64,000 bases of DNA from Pasteurella multocida subsp. multocida OH4807 (GTDB lineage Bacteria > Pseudomonadota > Gammaproteobacteria > Enterobacterales > Pasteurellaceae): NCBI GenBank assembly GCA_000973525.1, contig CP004391.1, positions 1,636,001 through 1,700,000 of the forward strand. Reading direction: 5' to 3'. A model generated the notes under the pieces. It was given only the letters and a program-made list of their open reading frames with translations, made no database searches and was not told where the DNA came from. Both the position numbers and the translations under genes were made by a program. This document shows, piece after piece, positions 30,265-39,147 of this stretch (positions are counted from its first letter, which is position 1; every line of letters begins with the position of its first letter).

Positions 30265-31105
30265 ATGAAAAAATCTATTTTTCACGTTAGTCTAATGATT
30301 GGGCTAACTACGTTATTTACTGCTTGTAGTCATCATAAACCATCTCCTCACTCCCCTGAAAAAGATCCTATCAAAGAGCAAAGAATGCCAATTGATCAAT
30401 CCACCTATACATCTGAATGGAGTGGACTGGCATGTGGCTATGGTTACTGTTATACCAATAAAGAAAAACCAAACCAAGTCAGTGTATATAAAAGTAATAC
30501 TGCCAATAATACAAATCTAAAAGATCATCTCACCAAAATTTCACTACTTTCAGGTAAAAATACACATAACAATGATCAAAAGGAATTTGTCCTGAACCTG
30601 ATACAAGAAAAGGACATCGGTCTGGCATATTACGGATATCGTGTTTATGCCTATAAAAATGATACTAAAAGCGATATTCAAATGGTTTATGGTATTCAAT
30701 AAAGACTATGTTAACAATGCACAATTGAAGGATTTTAGCGCACAATATAAAGGAAAAAACAGTTTTATTTATTCTAACTTTTCAGAAGGAGATAAAACAC
30801 ACAACGCACAATATGCTGATATCACCTTAAATTATAATAACGGTCAAATAACTGGTGAGGTAACTAAAGATCAACATGAAAAGCTGTTTACTATCAGCGG
30901 AAAAAGTGACAGAAAAATTTTGATTACTCCTACTGTAAGCGGTTCATCTATCGGTAGTGATGTAGGCATATTTGACATACAACTGATTAATTCAGCTAAA
31001 GATAATAAAGATAAAAAATACATGATTGGTAGTGGTATTGCTGAAACCTGAAGCGGTGTTTTCTTTGCAGAAAAACAAAATGAGCCCCAAACTACCAAAC
31101 CATAA
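30265..31105 (+). pseudogene. Broken surface lipoprotein gene (Slam-dependent / TbpB-like beta-barrel type)
   Basis: Reading starts with a lipoprotein signal peptide whose lipobox is LFTAC (Cys at about residue 21). It continues in one frame to a stop near 30702, then in another frame from about 30690 to a TGA at 31049. That TGA is followed in the same frame by SGVFFAEKQNEPQTTKP and a stop at 31103-31105. The Gly-Val-Phe-x-Ala-Glu-Lys-Gln ending is characteristic of TbpB and other Slam-exported lipoproteins. So one frameshift and one premature stop separate a complete lipobox from a complete C-terminus. The family assignment is inferred. No slam or tbpA-like gene is adjacent. The alternative to decay is sequencing error. 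Confidence 0.75.
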
Positions 31106-31114
31106 TCTTGATTC

Positions 31115-31135
31115 AGGGCAAACCACGTTTGCCCT
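31115..31135. terminator. Hairpin between the lipoprotein pseudogene and the GNAT gene
   Basis: AGGGCAAAC and GTTTGCCCT form a perfect 9-bp stem with a 3-nt loop, placed between two convergent genes. No strong T run is present on either side. Confidence 0.5.
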
Positions 31136-31150
31136 CTAACTCAACGCTGA

Positions 31151-31585
31151 TTATAAACTCAGTTCAAAAATCCGTTTCTTTGGATTCATTCTAAAACCTT
31201 CGGCTTCAAGAATTGTTTGTTGTTGCTGTCCTTGCTCCACCACTAAACGTGTAGACTGCGTATAGCGCACAAATTCTTTGGCTTTTGCCACAAGGGCTGC
31301 ATAAACTTCTGCATAATTGGAATGGGGTAACACAAAAATATCCGTTAACTGCCAATAGCGCTGTAATTGCAGAGAAGAAAGACGGGGGTAAAGCTGAATA
31401 AAACCTAGGGCATGCTGCTTTTCATCGAGGGCAATAAAAAAAATGCTTTCGCCAAAACGGATGCGATTAGAGAGAAAAGCCAATGTCCGATCAGGATTCT
31501 CTGCCATACCACAAGCAAGACGATATTGCTCGAAGAGGGGGTGCAGACTATCTAAATTCCATTGTTCAGCTTTAAAAATTTTCAT
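31151..31585 (-). CDS. GNAT family N-acetyltransferase
   Basis: This 144-aa protein has the GNAT fold. The motif A-like stretch QLTDIFVLPHSNYAEVYAALVAKAKEF is followed by a strand (TRLVVE) and a helix-strand end (ILEAEGFRMNPKKRIFEL). The substrate cannot be told from sequence. It stands alone between the lipoprotein remnant and tpiA, on the opposite strand to tpiA. Confidence 0.8.
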   Translation of the reverse strand: MKIFKAEQWNLDSLHPLFEQYRLACGMAENPDRTLAFLSNRIRFGESIFFIALDEKQHALGFIQLYPRLSSLQLQRYWQLTDIFVLPHSNYAEVYAALVAKAKEFVRYTQSTRLVVEQGQQQQTILEAEGFRMNPKKRIFELSL

Positions 31586-31763
31586 CTTGGTTCAAGTCGC
31601 ATATTTTTTATCAAATTTATACAGTGAATTGTATCTTTTTAAAACAAAATAATCATCTTTTCTCAAAAAAATTTTTCAAATTTGCCCAAAATCAACAGAA
31701 GCGAATCAAAAATTTGATATAGTAATACGGTTATTTTTTATTAATTCAATACGGAGAAAAATT

Positions 31764-32549
31764 ATGGCACGTCGTCCTTTAGTTATGGGTAACTGGAAAT
31801 TAAACGGTAGCAAAGCATTCACTAAAGAATTAATCGAAGACTTAAAAGCAGAATTAGCAGGTGTTGAAGGTTGTGATGTGGCAATTGCACCACCAGTAAT
31901 GTATTTAGCAGAAGCGGAAGCAGCATTAAATTGCGGTTGTAGCTGTGGCGGTAAAGCGATTGCACTGGGTGCACAAAACGTAGACGTCAACGTACAAGGT
32001 GCATTCACTGGTGATATTTCAACTGAAATGCTAAAAGATTTTGGTGCGAAATATATTATTATCGGTCACTCTGAGCGTCGTACTTACCACAAAGAAAGCG
32101 ATGAATTTATTGCGAAAAAATTCGCTGCATTAAAACAAGCAGGTTTAGTGCCAGTATTATGTATCGGTGAAAGCGAAGCGGAAAACGAAGCTGGTAAAAC
32201 TGAAGAAGTGTGCGCACGTCAAATTGATGCAGTGTTAAACACATTAGGTGCTGAAGCCTTTAATGGAGCAGTTATCGCATACGAGCCAATTTGGGCAATC
32301 GGTACAGGTAAATCAGCAACTCCAGCACAAGCACAAGCAGTTCACGCATTTATCCGTAGCCACATTGCGAAGAAAGATCAAGCCGTTGCTGATCAAGTTA
32401 TCATTCAATACGGCGGCTCTGTGAATGATGCAAATGCGGCTGAGTTATTCACTCAACCAGACATCGACGGTGCATTAGTTGGCGGCGCATCATTAAAAGC
32501 ACCAGCATTTGCAGTGATCGTAAAAGCAGCGGCAAAAGCGAAAAACTAA
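31764..32549 (+). CDS. tpiA: Triosephosphate isomerase
   Basis: This 261-aa TIM-barrel glycolytic enzyme interconverts DHAP and glyceraldehyde-3-phosphate. The substrate Asn/Lys in [10 protein letters not shown] (residues 8-17), the catalytic His in GHSERR (about 100), the catalytic Glu in [16 protein letters not shown] with its flexible loop 6 (about 172-187) and IQYGGSV near 214 are all intact. GGAGAAAA precedes the start. Codon use looks biased to a few codons, as for a highly expressed gene. Confidence 0.98.
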   Translation: MARRPLVMGNWKLNGSKAFTKELIEDLKAELAGVEGCDVAIAPPVMYLAEAEAALNCGCSCGGKAIALGAQNVDVNVQGAFTGDISTEMLKDFGAKYIIIGHSERRTYHKESDEFIAKKFAALKQAGLVPVLCIGESEAENEAGKTEEVCARQIDAVLNTLGAEAFNGAVIAYEPIWAIGTGKSATPAQAQAVHAFIRSHIAKKDQAVADQVIIQYGGSVNDANAAELFTQPDIDGALVGGASLKAPAFAVIVKAAAKAKN

Positions 32550-32565
32550 TTTAATCCCTCAAAAC

Positions 32566-32594
32566 AAAAAGCAGATCATTTGATCTGCTTTTTT
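32566..32594 (+). terminator. Terminator of tpiA
   Basis: AAAAAGCAGATCA pairs with TGATCTGCTTTTTT around a very short loop, with a long T run, 17 bp after the stop codon. Confidence 0.9.
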
Positions 32595-32619
32595 ATTGCC
32601 TAAAGTGCGGTCTGTTTTT

Positions 32620-33432
32620 CTATTTCTTCCAGCTCACAAACGCCCACGTTTTAAAATCGCCACGTGCGGAGGTGAGATTTGGATGCTTGTGATAATAGTC
32701 TTTGAGTTTTGTAATTTCTTTTTCGGTTAACTCGCCAATCGACCATTGCACTGACTGGATAAAACTTTGTTCATCAATTTTTTCAGGCTTAGTTAGGCTA
32801 CATTCGGCAGTAATAAAATCCACCGAGGCGTGGTAGCCTTTTTGATGTAACAAATTCAGTGCATACATATAATTCGGGAAACCAACAGAATCTCTGCCGA
32901 TATATTGCAAAATGTCACGAGCGATAAAATCTTTTTCGACGATCATCGTCATATAAACCGCTTTTCGAGCTTTGGTATTCAACTTATCCAACGCTTTATC
33001 TAAATCCGCCACCATTGAGGAACGCGACGACACGCAAATATCACACTCAGGCACATCATCCCAATTATCTTCCCAAGATTTGCGAATTAGCTGCACATTA
33101 TCCAAGCCTAAATTTTGCGCACGTTGTTGTAAAACTGATAACATTCCTTCGCTGTAATCAAGCCCATACACCTGTTTCAAATGCGATGCAACGGCAAGGG
33201 AAATCGCCCCACCACCGCAGCCAACATCTAATAAAGTGTCTGCGTTACTTAGATCCATTCGGCTCACAAAGGCTCTCACATATTCATTATGTAAATCGTA
33301 TTCGGACTGTTGCATTTTCTCTGCTTTGCGATCCCAATCTTGTGCCGTTTTTGGCTCTCTTGAGGCAAGTTGATAATGATTTCGATACAATTCGGCGAAG
33401 TTTACGTCCCAAAGGGTTTCTGTTTTATTCAT
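32620..33432 (-). CDS. Class I SAM-dependent methyltransferase in a metal-chelate ABC operon
   Basis: This 270-aa protein has the SAM-binding motif LLDVGCGGGAISLAVA (about residues 59-74) and the following acidic motif GLDYSEGM, the core of a class I methyltransferase. The substrate is unknown. Its first codons overlap the last 8 bp of the transporter ATPase gene, so it is translated with the ABC importer. That suggests it modifies the imported metal chelate, or a chelator made by the cell. It is the last gene of the operon. Confidence 0.82.
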   Translation of the reverse strand: MNKTETLWDVNFAELYRNHYQLASREPKTAQDWDRKAEKMQQSEYDLHNEYVRAFVSRMDLSNADTLLDVGCGGGAISLAVASHLKQVYGLDYSEGMLSVLQQRAQNLGLDNVQLIRKSWEDNWDDVPECDICVSSRSSMVADLDKALDKLNTKARKAVYMTMIVEKDFIARDILQYIGRDSVGFPNYMYALNLLHQKGYHASVDFITAECSLTKPEKIDEQSFIQSVQWSIGELTEKEITKLKDYYHKHPNLTSARGDFKTWAFVSWKK

Positions 33433-34180
33433 AAATTGTCCTTAAATTTTTACGCAATAATTGTTCATCTAGTTGATAAATAGTGGCGAGATTTTTGGTT
33501 GTGAGCGTATGCTTAGGTTCGCCATTGGCAATAATTTTACCTTGATGAAACAAAATCGCACGATCTGCAATTTGCATACTTTGTTCAGGTTGATGTGTGG
33601 TCATTAAAATCGACAAGCCGCGTTGTTTTAACTGTTCAATTTTTTCTAGCACTCGCAATTGATTCCCAAAATCGAGGTTGGAAGTTGGTTCATCCATAAT
33701 TAAAAAAGACGGTTGTTGTGCCAACGCTCTGGCAATCAACACAAGTTGGCGTTCTCCCCCACTGATTTGGTGGTAAAAACGCTGGCTTAAATGAGCGATG
33801 CCTAAGGTGTCTAAACATTGCTCTGCAATGTCAATATCGGATTTTTTCGGGGTGCTATACCAAGATAAATGTGCGGTGCGCCCCATTAACACCACCTCTT
33901 GCACCGTAAAATGAAAGAGGTGATGAACTTGCGGTACATAACCAATAAATTGTGCCAGTTGCTTTTGCGTCCACTCAAAGTGCGGTCGATTTTGTAACAG
34001 AATTTCCCCTGATAAGGCGGGCAACAATCCCAAAATCGTTTTCAATAACGTAGTTTTTCCACAGCCATTTGCACCTAACAGGCAGATGATTTGATTCGCT
34101 TCTAGCTGTAAATTAATCTCGGAAGCCAACACCGTTTTTTTATAGCCAATGCTCAAATCATTCAGTTGAATTAAGCTCAT
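33425..34180 (-). CDS. FecE/BtuD-type ABC transporter ATPase
   Basis: This 251-aa ATPase has Walker A GANGCGKTT (about residues 35-43), Q-loop YVPQVHHLF, ABC signature ISGGERQL (about 138-145), Walker B FLIMDEPTSNLD and the His switch TTHQ. The family is that of ATPases driving siderophore, haem, cobalamin or molybdate import. It overlaps the permease gene by 4 bp (ATGA) and the methyltransferase by 8 bp. Confidence 0.92.
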   Translation of the reverse strand: MSLIQLNDLSIGYKKTVLASEINLQLEANQIICLLGANGCGKTTLLKTILGLLPALSGEILLQNRPHFEWTQKQLAQFIGYVPQVHHLFHFTVQEVVLMGRTAHLSWYSTPKKSDIDIAEQCLDTLGIAHLSQRFYHQISGGERQLVLIARALAQQPSFLIMDEPTSNLDFGNQLRVLEKIEQLKQRGLSILMTTHQPEQSMQIADRAILFHQGKIIANGEPKHTLTTKNLATIYQLDEQLLRKNLRTIYE

Positions 34181-35169
34181 CGTTTGCCTCCTTGAATTAA
34201 TAAACTCAAGAAAAACGGCGCACCGACCAACGAGGTGATAATGCCCAATGGCACTTCAATCGAGAAAATCGAACGGGAAATCGTATCGGTTAGCACCAAA
34301 AATGTCGCACCAATAAACAAGCTTGTTGGCAATAAACAGCGGAAATCAGCACCAATCCATAAGCGAGCAATATGCGGAATAATTAACCCAACCCAGCCAA
34401 TAATCCCCGTAATTGAGACCGCAGCAGATGTCATTAACGTAGCGGCTAAAATAAAAATTAAGCGAGTGCGTTTGGTATTGATGCCCAAAGTTTCCGCTTC
34501 TTCATCATCTAAACTGAGCAAATTCATCCGCCAACGCAATAAAATCAAAGGCACTAAACTGGCGAATACTAACGGTGCAACTAGGGCTAAATCTTGCAAC
34601 GTTGCCATATTCAAACCGCCCATTAACCAAAAGGTAATTGTAGTGAGTTGGCTATAAGGATCAGATAAAATTTTGAGTAAAGAAATGCCCGCACTTAATA
34701 ACGAGGCAATCGCAATGCCAGCTAAAACAAGGGCTAAAGTGGGTGAATGATGTGGTGCGGTGCGTGAAATTAAATACACCAAAAAAACCGCAAACAGCCC
34801 GCCTAAAAACGCAACAATTTGAATCGTAAATAACGAGCCGCCAAAATAAATCGCCGTGACAGCTCCCAAGCCTGCCCCAGCCGTCACCCCTAAAATATCA
34901 GGCGAGACCAAGGGGTTTTTAAACATCCCTTGATAAGTTGCTCCCGCCACAGACAAGGCAGCCCCTACAATAATGGCAGTCAAAACACGTGGCAGACGAA
35001 TATTCCACAAAACGGTTTCTACATCTGTACGAGGTTGTTCAGCAGAAAAATGAAATAATGCCTGCCAAAACTCTTGGAAAGCGATGTGATATTGCCCAAT
35101 CAGGCAAGCAGATATGGCTACCACCACCAACAAAAAAGGCGGTAACCATAAACGGAAATGCGATTTCAT
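34177..35169 (-). CDS. FecCD-type ABC transporter permease
   Basis: This 330-aa permease of the BtuC/FecD type has about ten membrane segments. The conserved LPRVLTAIIVGAALSVAGATYQGMFKNPLVSPDILGVTAGAGLG block (about residues 58-101) and the GIIGWVGLIIPHIARLWIGAD coupling region (about 245-265) are clear. Only one permease gene is present, so the transporter would be a homodimer as in BtuC. It lies 6 bp behind the binding-protein gene. Confidence 0.92.
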   Translation of the reverse strand: MKSHFRLWLPPFLLVVVAISACLIGQYHIAFQEFWQALFHFSAEQPRTDVETVLWNIRLPRVLTAIIVGAALSVAGATYQGMFKNPLVSPDILGVTAGAGLGAVTAIYFGGSLFTIQIVAFLGGLFAVFLVYLISRTAPHHSPTLALVLAGIAIASLLSAGISLLKILSDPYSQLTTITFWLMGGLNMATLQDLALVAPLVFASLVPLILLRWRMNLLSLDDEEAETLGINTKRTRLIFILAATLMTSAAVSITGIIGWVGLIIPHIARLWIGADFRCLLPTSLFIGATFLVLTDTISRSIFSIEVPLGIITSLVGAPFFLSLLIQGGKR

Positions 35170-35175
35170 CGGAAA

Positions 35176-36201
35176 TTATTTGATGCCTAATTTTGCTTGT
35201 TCTTTGTCGCTTAATTTATGACCATAGAACAGTGCAAAATAGTCTTTAATTAATGTCGCATATTGCGTTGCATCCACTTTATCTGCTGCCAAAGTATGTG
35301 CTAACCAAACCGCACCTAATAAACGGTTGACACTCGGTGGCTGATCTAACCAACCAAATGGCTCAGCTGGCACTAAATAAAATTGATTATTTTTCACCGC
35401 ACTTAGTTGCTTCCACACATCAGACGTTTTCAACACTTCATAGAAATTTTTATCGTGGGTAAGAATAATGCTCGGCTGCCATTGTAAAATTTGCTCCATT
35501 GAAACACGCACAATTTTCTTGTCACCTGCGACATCCTCAACATTTTTTACACCAACCCAATCCAACACTTCGGCGTGAATGGAGCTCGCTAAACCTGTTT
35601 CTAAACCGTCAGCACCACGACCAAAATACACAGTCACAGGCTGCTTATCATTTTTTGCGAGATTATGGGTGAGGTTCAGCACTTTATCGGCATAATTTGC
35701 TAATTTCTCACCTTTTTCATCACTACCAATCAATTTCGCAATGGTACGAATTTGCTCCGCAGTTTGTGGGAATTTACCGTCCACCAACACGAAAGGCAGT
35801 TGCGTTTGTTGGTTCACACGTTCAGCAGTCGCCAAATAACTTTTACTGACGCTACCTACATCTACAATAATATCCGGCTTCATCGCCACTAATTTTTCTA
35901 ATGGCGCAGTTGAGCCACGGCCTGCTAAACGCCCAGTCACTTCTAATGCTTTCACCTGTTCAGATAAATAAAGTGCACTTTTTTTCGGCAATTCGCTCGA
36001 CACGCCTAACAATTTTTCAGGCGCTAAAGAAAGCAGCACAACATCCGCTACCTTCCCTGCACTCAACACTTTTTGCACTTTTTGAGGCTCAACCTCACCA
36101 TATTTCCCAGCGACTAACGTATCAGGCTGCGCACTCACCATCCCTGCAAATAAAGAAAGCACAAAAAGTGCGGTCGGTTTTTTTAGAATTTTTGTTAACA
36201 T
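35176..36201 (-). CDS. Periplasmic metal-chelate binding protein (FecB/BtuF fold)
   Basis: This 341-aa protein has a Sec signal peptide (KKPTALFVLSLFAGMVSAQ, cleavage near residue 24). It follows the two-lobed helical-backbone pattern, with GRLAGRGSTAPLEKLVAMKPDIIVDVG as the first-lobe marker. The ligand may be an Fe-siderophore, molybdate/tungstate (as in H. influenzae MolA, which has the same transporter type) or another chelate; sequence alone does not decide. It heads the operon, and its promoter faces the divergent WYL regulator gene. Confidence 0.88.
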   Translation of the reverse strand: MLTKILKKPTALFVLSLFAGMVSAQPDTLVAGKYGEVEPQKVQKVLSAGKVADVVLLSLAPEKLLGVSSELPKKSALYLSEQVKALEVTGRLAGRGSTAPLEKLVAMKPDIIVDVGSVSKSYLATAERVNQQTQLPFVLVDGKFPQTAEQIRTIAKLIGSDEKGEKLANYADKVLNLTHNLAKNDKQPVTVYFGRGADGLETGLASSIHAEVLDWVGVKNVEDVAGDKKIVRVSMEQILQWQPSIILTHDKNFYEVLKTSDVWKQLSAVKNNQFYLVPAEPFGWLDQPPSVNRLLGAVWLAHTLAADKVDATQYATLIKDYFALFYGHKLSDKEQAKLGIK

Positions 36202-36444
36202 AATGTCTCCTTTTTTATATTTTAACTTTCGCTATATATTATCATTCATAATGAAAAAATAAAAATATTACAAAAATTAAACAGCGCTAGTTTTCTTTTT
36301 ATACAAAAGCAGATAATATGCTAAAAAATTTAGCCTTTACTAAACTTTACAAAAAATATTTTCTGCTTTTTCAAGGATGCGAAACAACCGTGCAATTTAA
36401 GGGTATATAGTTTCGAAAATTTTAAAGATAGACTGGGAAAATTT
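36202..36444. promoter_or_regulatory. Divergent regulatory region between ABC operon and WYL regulator
   Basis: This 243-bp, very A+T-rich stretch must hold both promoters. The sequence around 36236-36255 (TATTATCATTCATAATGA) is dyad-like, but it matches the Fur consensus poorly. I see no gene here. Confidence 0.4.
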
Positions 36445-37371
36445 ATGTCTGACACGAAACACGAAAGAGTTGCGCTACGACTTGCACTTATCTTACAACG
36501 CCTCATCGAAGGCAGGCGTTTAAATATAGAAAATTTAGCGGATGAATTTAAAGTCACCAAACGCACCATTCAAAAAGATTTGAATGAGCGCCTTGCTTTT
36601 CTAGATTGGAAAGAAAATAGCAATGGCTATTATAGTATCGACCTCGCCCAATTAGGCATTCTCACTAAAACAGATATCCAACGCTTCGCACGTTTTGCAA
36701 GTGTTCAAGAATTATTCCCAACTATCGACCGCACTTTTTACCAAGAAAATCTCTTGCAAAGTGTTCAAGTAAAAGGTTTTCAATACGAAAATATCAAACC
36801 TCACGAACATAATTTCAAACAGATTCAACGAGCAATTGAAAACCAAAATCCAATCCAATTTTTCTATACCAAAGCCACCGAAAATACGGGTAAAACGTAT
36901 CAATTAGAACCTTATTCATTAATAAATAAAAATGGTATCTGGTATGTCATCGGCTTAGAAAATGGCAAAGAAAAAACCTTCTGTTTCACCCAAATGAAAA
37001 CTCTGGTCGTGAAAAATGAACGTTTTGAAACTAATCCAAACTTTTTACAAAAAATACAAAACAGCGACAGTATTTCCCACGGCAACCAAATTAGCGAAGT
37101 GATTATTAAAGTTTCCGCCAAAGTTGCCCCTTACTTTTTAAGACGTAACTTACTGCCCAACCAAGAAATATTGAAAAAACTCGACGACGGCAGCCTGTTA
37201 CTGCAATGCCAAAACATCAATGAAATGGAAATCATCCCCCTCGTCCAATATTGGATCCCTCATTTAACTGTAATTAGTCCAGAGGGGTTGCAGGGGAAAT
37301 TGATGGAAAGGTTAAAGGAATATTTTAATAATTTTATGTCTAACACACATTTTAAGGAGGTTAGTTTATAA
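36445..37371 (+). CDS. WYL-domain transcriptional regulator
   Basis: This 308-aa protein has an N-terminal winged HTH (about residues 8-55, LNIENLADEFKVTKRTIQKDL), a linker, and a WYL-type ligand-sensing domain (about 120-200) containing IWYVIG at 165-170. WYL domains bind nucleotides or other negatively charged ligands. WYL regulators often sit by defence genes. It is divergent from the ABC operon, and a DUF1232 gene and a HEPN gene follow on its strand. Whether it controls either side is not shown by the sequence. Confidence 0.85.
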   Translation: MSDTKHERVALRLALILQRLIEGRRLNIENLADEFKVTKRTIQKDLNERLAFLDWKENSNGYYSIDLAQLGILTKTDIQRFARFASVQELFPTIDRTFYQENLLQSVQVKGFQYENIKPHEHNFKQIQRAIENQNPIQFFYTKATENTGKTYQLEPYSLINKNGIWYVIGLENGKEKTFCFTQMKTLVVKNERFETNPNFLQKIQNSDSISHGNQISEVIIKVSAKVAPYFLRRNLLPNQEILKKLDDGSLLLQCQNINEMEIIPLVQYWIPHLTVISPEGLQGKLMERLKEYFNNFMSNTHFKEVSL

Positions 37372-37449
37372 TCGTTTCATTACACTAATAATTTAATAGT
37401 TTCAAAATCACTAATAAAAAAATAACTAATATTTAATTAAGGATACATT

Positions 37450-37791
37450 ATGTCTGACTCTCAAAAATATGAAAATAATTACTCTGACTCAGGATTCTGG
37501 GATAAACTTACTTCTTATGCGAAAGTAGCTGGTCAATCTGTTATTGAACCAGCTTTAAAAATGTACTACGCCGCACAAGATGAAGATACTCCACTGTGGG
37601 CAAAAACTATTATTTATGGTGCATTAGGATACTTCATTCTACCTGTTGATGCTATACCAGATATTATCCCAGGTGCAGGATATGCTGATGATTTGGGTGC
37701 TCTTGCTGCGGCACTTGGAACTGTTGCAATGCATATCAAAGACGAACATGTTCAAAAAGCAAAAGAAAAAATCAAACAATGGTTTAATTAA
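37450..37791 (+). CDS. DUF1232 (YkvA-like) membrane-associated protein
   Basis: This 113-aa protein ends in a DUF1232 domain: TPLWAKTIIYGALGYFILPVDAIPDIIPGAGYADDLGALAAAL (about residues 52-94) has the diagnostic PxDxIPDxxPxxGxxDD pattern. A hydrophobic helix precedes the motif. The molecular role of the family is unknown. TTAAGGA precedes the start. It lies 78 bp after the WYL regulator and is followed by a strong 13-bp hairpin. Confidence 0.9.
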   Translation: MSDSQKYENNYSDSGFWDKLTSYAKVAGQSVIEPALKMYYAAQDEDTPLWAKTIIYGALGYFILPVDAIPDIIPGAGYADDLGALAAALGTVAMHIKDEHVQKAKEKIKQWFN

Positions 37792-37837
37792 TTTCCAAAA
37801 TTATAAGACTATTTATTTTGGAAATATATTTTATTAT

Positions 37838-37868
37838 TAACCACTGTTTTATATAAAAACAGTGGTTA
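37838..37868 (+). terminator. Perfect 13-bp hairpin after the DUF1232 gene
   Basis: TAACCACTGTTTT pairs with AAAACAGTGGTTA around ATATA. No T run follows on the plus strand. It likely marks the end of the WYL-DUF1232 transcript, but a regulatory role is possible. Confidence 0.5.
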
Positions 37869-37951
37869 GCTAAAAATCTAATAGATAGTATTTTATGATA
37901 AAACCACATAAAAAAATATCATCTTGATGATTAACCTTATTAAACCAACTT

Positions 37952-38608
37952 ATGATTCAACTACTAGAAACCTCTTATAAAAATAAACGTAAGACTTTTG
38001 ATGAAAACTTCCGTTTACGCATCCATCGGGCAATTAGCTGGCTAAAAAAAGCACAAGCATCTGAAGATGATAATGATACAAAATTCATTTCATTATGGAT
38101 CGCATTTAATGCGGCTTATGCCAAGGAATTTATTGGCGAAAGGGCGATCGATAAAGCCACATTTCAATTATTTATCAAAACTGTTTGTGAGTTAGACAGT
38201 ACACAATCATTACAAAAAGCAATCTGGGAAAAACTCACACACAGCGTTACTAAATTAGTCCAAAATCGCTATACATACCAACCATTTTGGAAATTTCATA
38301 ATGGTGAGATTAATAAAGAAAAATGGTTACAACAGTTTAATAGACAGCATCAAATCGCACTAAGCGCAATAAAAAATAAAAATACAAGAAAATTACTAAT
38401 TATTGTCTTCGAACACTTATATATTCTCAGAAACCAGATTATTCATGGGGGCGCAACATACAACAGTATCGCTAATCGGACACAACTGAAAGAAGCTTGT
38501 GAGATTTTGTTTATGCTTATCCCTATCATCATATCCATTATGATGGATAACCCAAATAAAACAACATGGGGAAAACCTTTTTATCCTTATATCAAGGAAA
38601 ATAAATAA
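37952..38608 (+). CDS. HEPN-domain protein (putative RNase)
   Basis: This 218-aa, largely helical protein has the HEPN hallmark R160-NQII-H165 (R-x4-H) near the C-terminal helix, followed by GGATYNS. The FISLWIAFNAAYAKEF stretch (about 45-60) is typical of the first HEPN helix pair. HEPN proteins with this motif are commonly metal-independent RNases in toxin-antitoxin and abortive-infection systems. No nucleotidyltransferase antitoxin partner is adjacent. The start lacks an obvious ribosome site. The gene is A+T-rich. Confidence 0.75.
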   Translation: MIQLLETSYKNKRKTFDENFRLRIHRAISWLKKAQASEDDNDTKFISLWIAFNAAYAKEFIGERAIDKATFQLFIKTVCELDSTQSLQKAIWEKLTHSVTKLVQNRYTYQPFWKFHNGEINKEKWLQQFNRQHQIALSAIKNKNTRKLLIIVFEHLYILRNQIIHGGATYNSIANRTQLKEACEILFMLIPIIISIMMDNPNKTTWGKPFYPYIKENK

Positions 38609-38626
38609 TATTAGGTACTCATTATA

Positions 38627-38752
38627 GTGATACCAACACAACAACATAAAATCCCACATTGCCCAAAATGTGGAGAAAAAACCAGTTATCGCCCATTAAC
38701 TCGTTTTGAAAAATGGCAATATCGCTGGGGAATTTTAAAAGCTCCTTATTGA
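38627..38752 (+). CDS. Possible small protein with a CPKCG knuckle
   Basis: This 41-codon GTG-initiated frame contains a single zinc-knuckle-like HCPKCGEKT (residues 11-19) and a basic/aromatic tail (FEKWQYRWGILK). It starts 18 bp after the HEPN stop. It may be a real tiny gene or a remnant of a larger zinc-ribbon protein. No ribosome site is obvious. Confidence 0.3.
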   Translation: MIPTQQHKIPHCPKCGEKTSYRPLTRFEKWQYRWGILKAPY

Positions 38753-38821
38753 TTACATTTAATCGAAATAATCAATAAATTGTTTTCTAGCGCGAAGCTA
38801 CCTCGCATAATATCAGGTTAT

Positions 38822-38852
38822 GATTCCCATACAATCCATTAAAAAGGGAATC
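38822..38852 (+). promoter_or_regulatory. Hairpin covering the ribosome site of the next gene
   Basis: GATTCCC (38822-38828) pairs with GGGAATC (38846-38852). The right arm contains the AAGGGA Shine-Dalgarno site of the gene at 38856, so translation could be modulated by this fold. Confidence 0.35.
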
Positions 38853-38855
38853 AAA

Positions 38856-39059
38856 ATGAGAAATCCACTACTCTTTTTTGTCATTGTCTATATTGTTGCG
38901 GCAATTATTTCTTATGTCTGTTTTAATTATCAACCAGAAGGAGAATATAGAACGCTTAAATTAATAATGGTGAGATTACTTGGCATCATTGGCTGGCTTG
39001 TGCGGCTGGCATTAGTTCTCTACATCATTGTCGCAATCGCTTCTCTCTTTTTGTTATAA
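38856..39059 (+). CDS. Small two-helix membrane protein, function unknown
   Basis: This 67-aa protein is mostly two hydrophobic helices (about residues 4-22 and 43-66) separated by a short polar loop (NYQPEGEYRTLK). I do not recognise the family. The ATG at 38856 with AAGGGA five bases before it is favoured over the ATG at 38820. It ends the accessory stretch that starts with the WYL regulator. Confidence 0.55.
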   Translation: MRNPLLFFVIVYIVAAIISYVCFNYQPEGEYRTLKLIMVRLLGIIGWLVRLALVLYIIVAIASLFLL

Positions 39060-39147
39060 AACTCAACTAAAGAGAAAGCTCCGCTATCACTTCTGAGAGA
39101 TAGGTAAAAAGGATCATCAGTGATTTTACTTTCATTTGCAATGATGA

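Noticed and set aside
36232..36255. Fur box before the metal-chelate operon
   Set aside because: By eye it matches only about 8-9 of 19 consensus positions in any register, no better than expected for such A+T-rich DNA.
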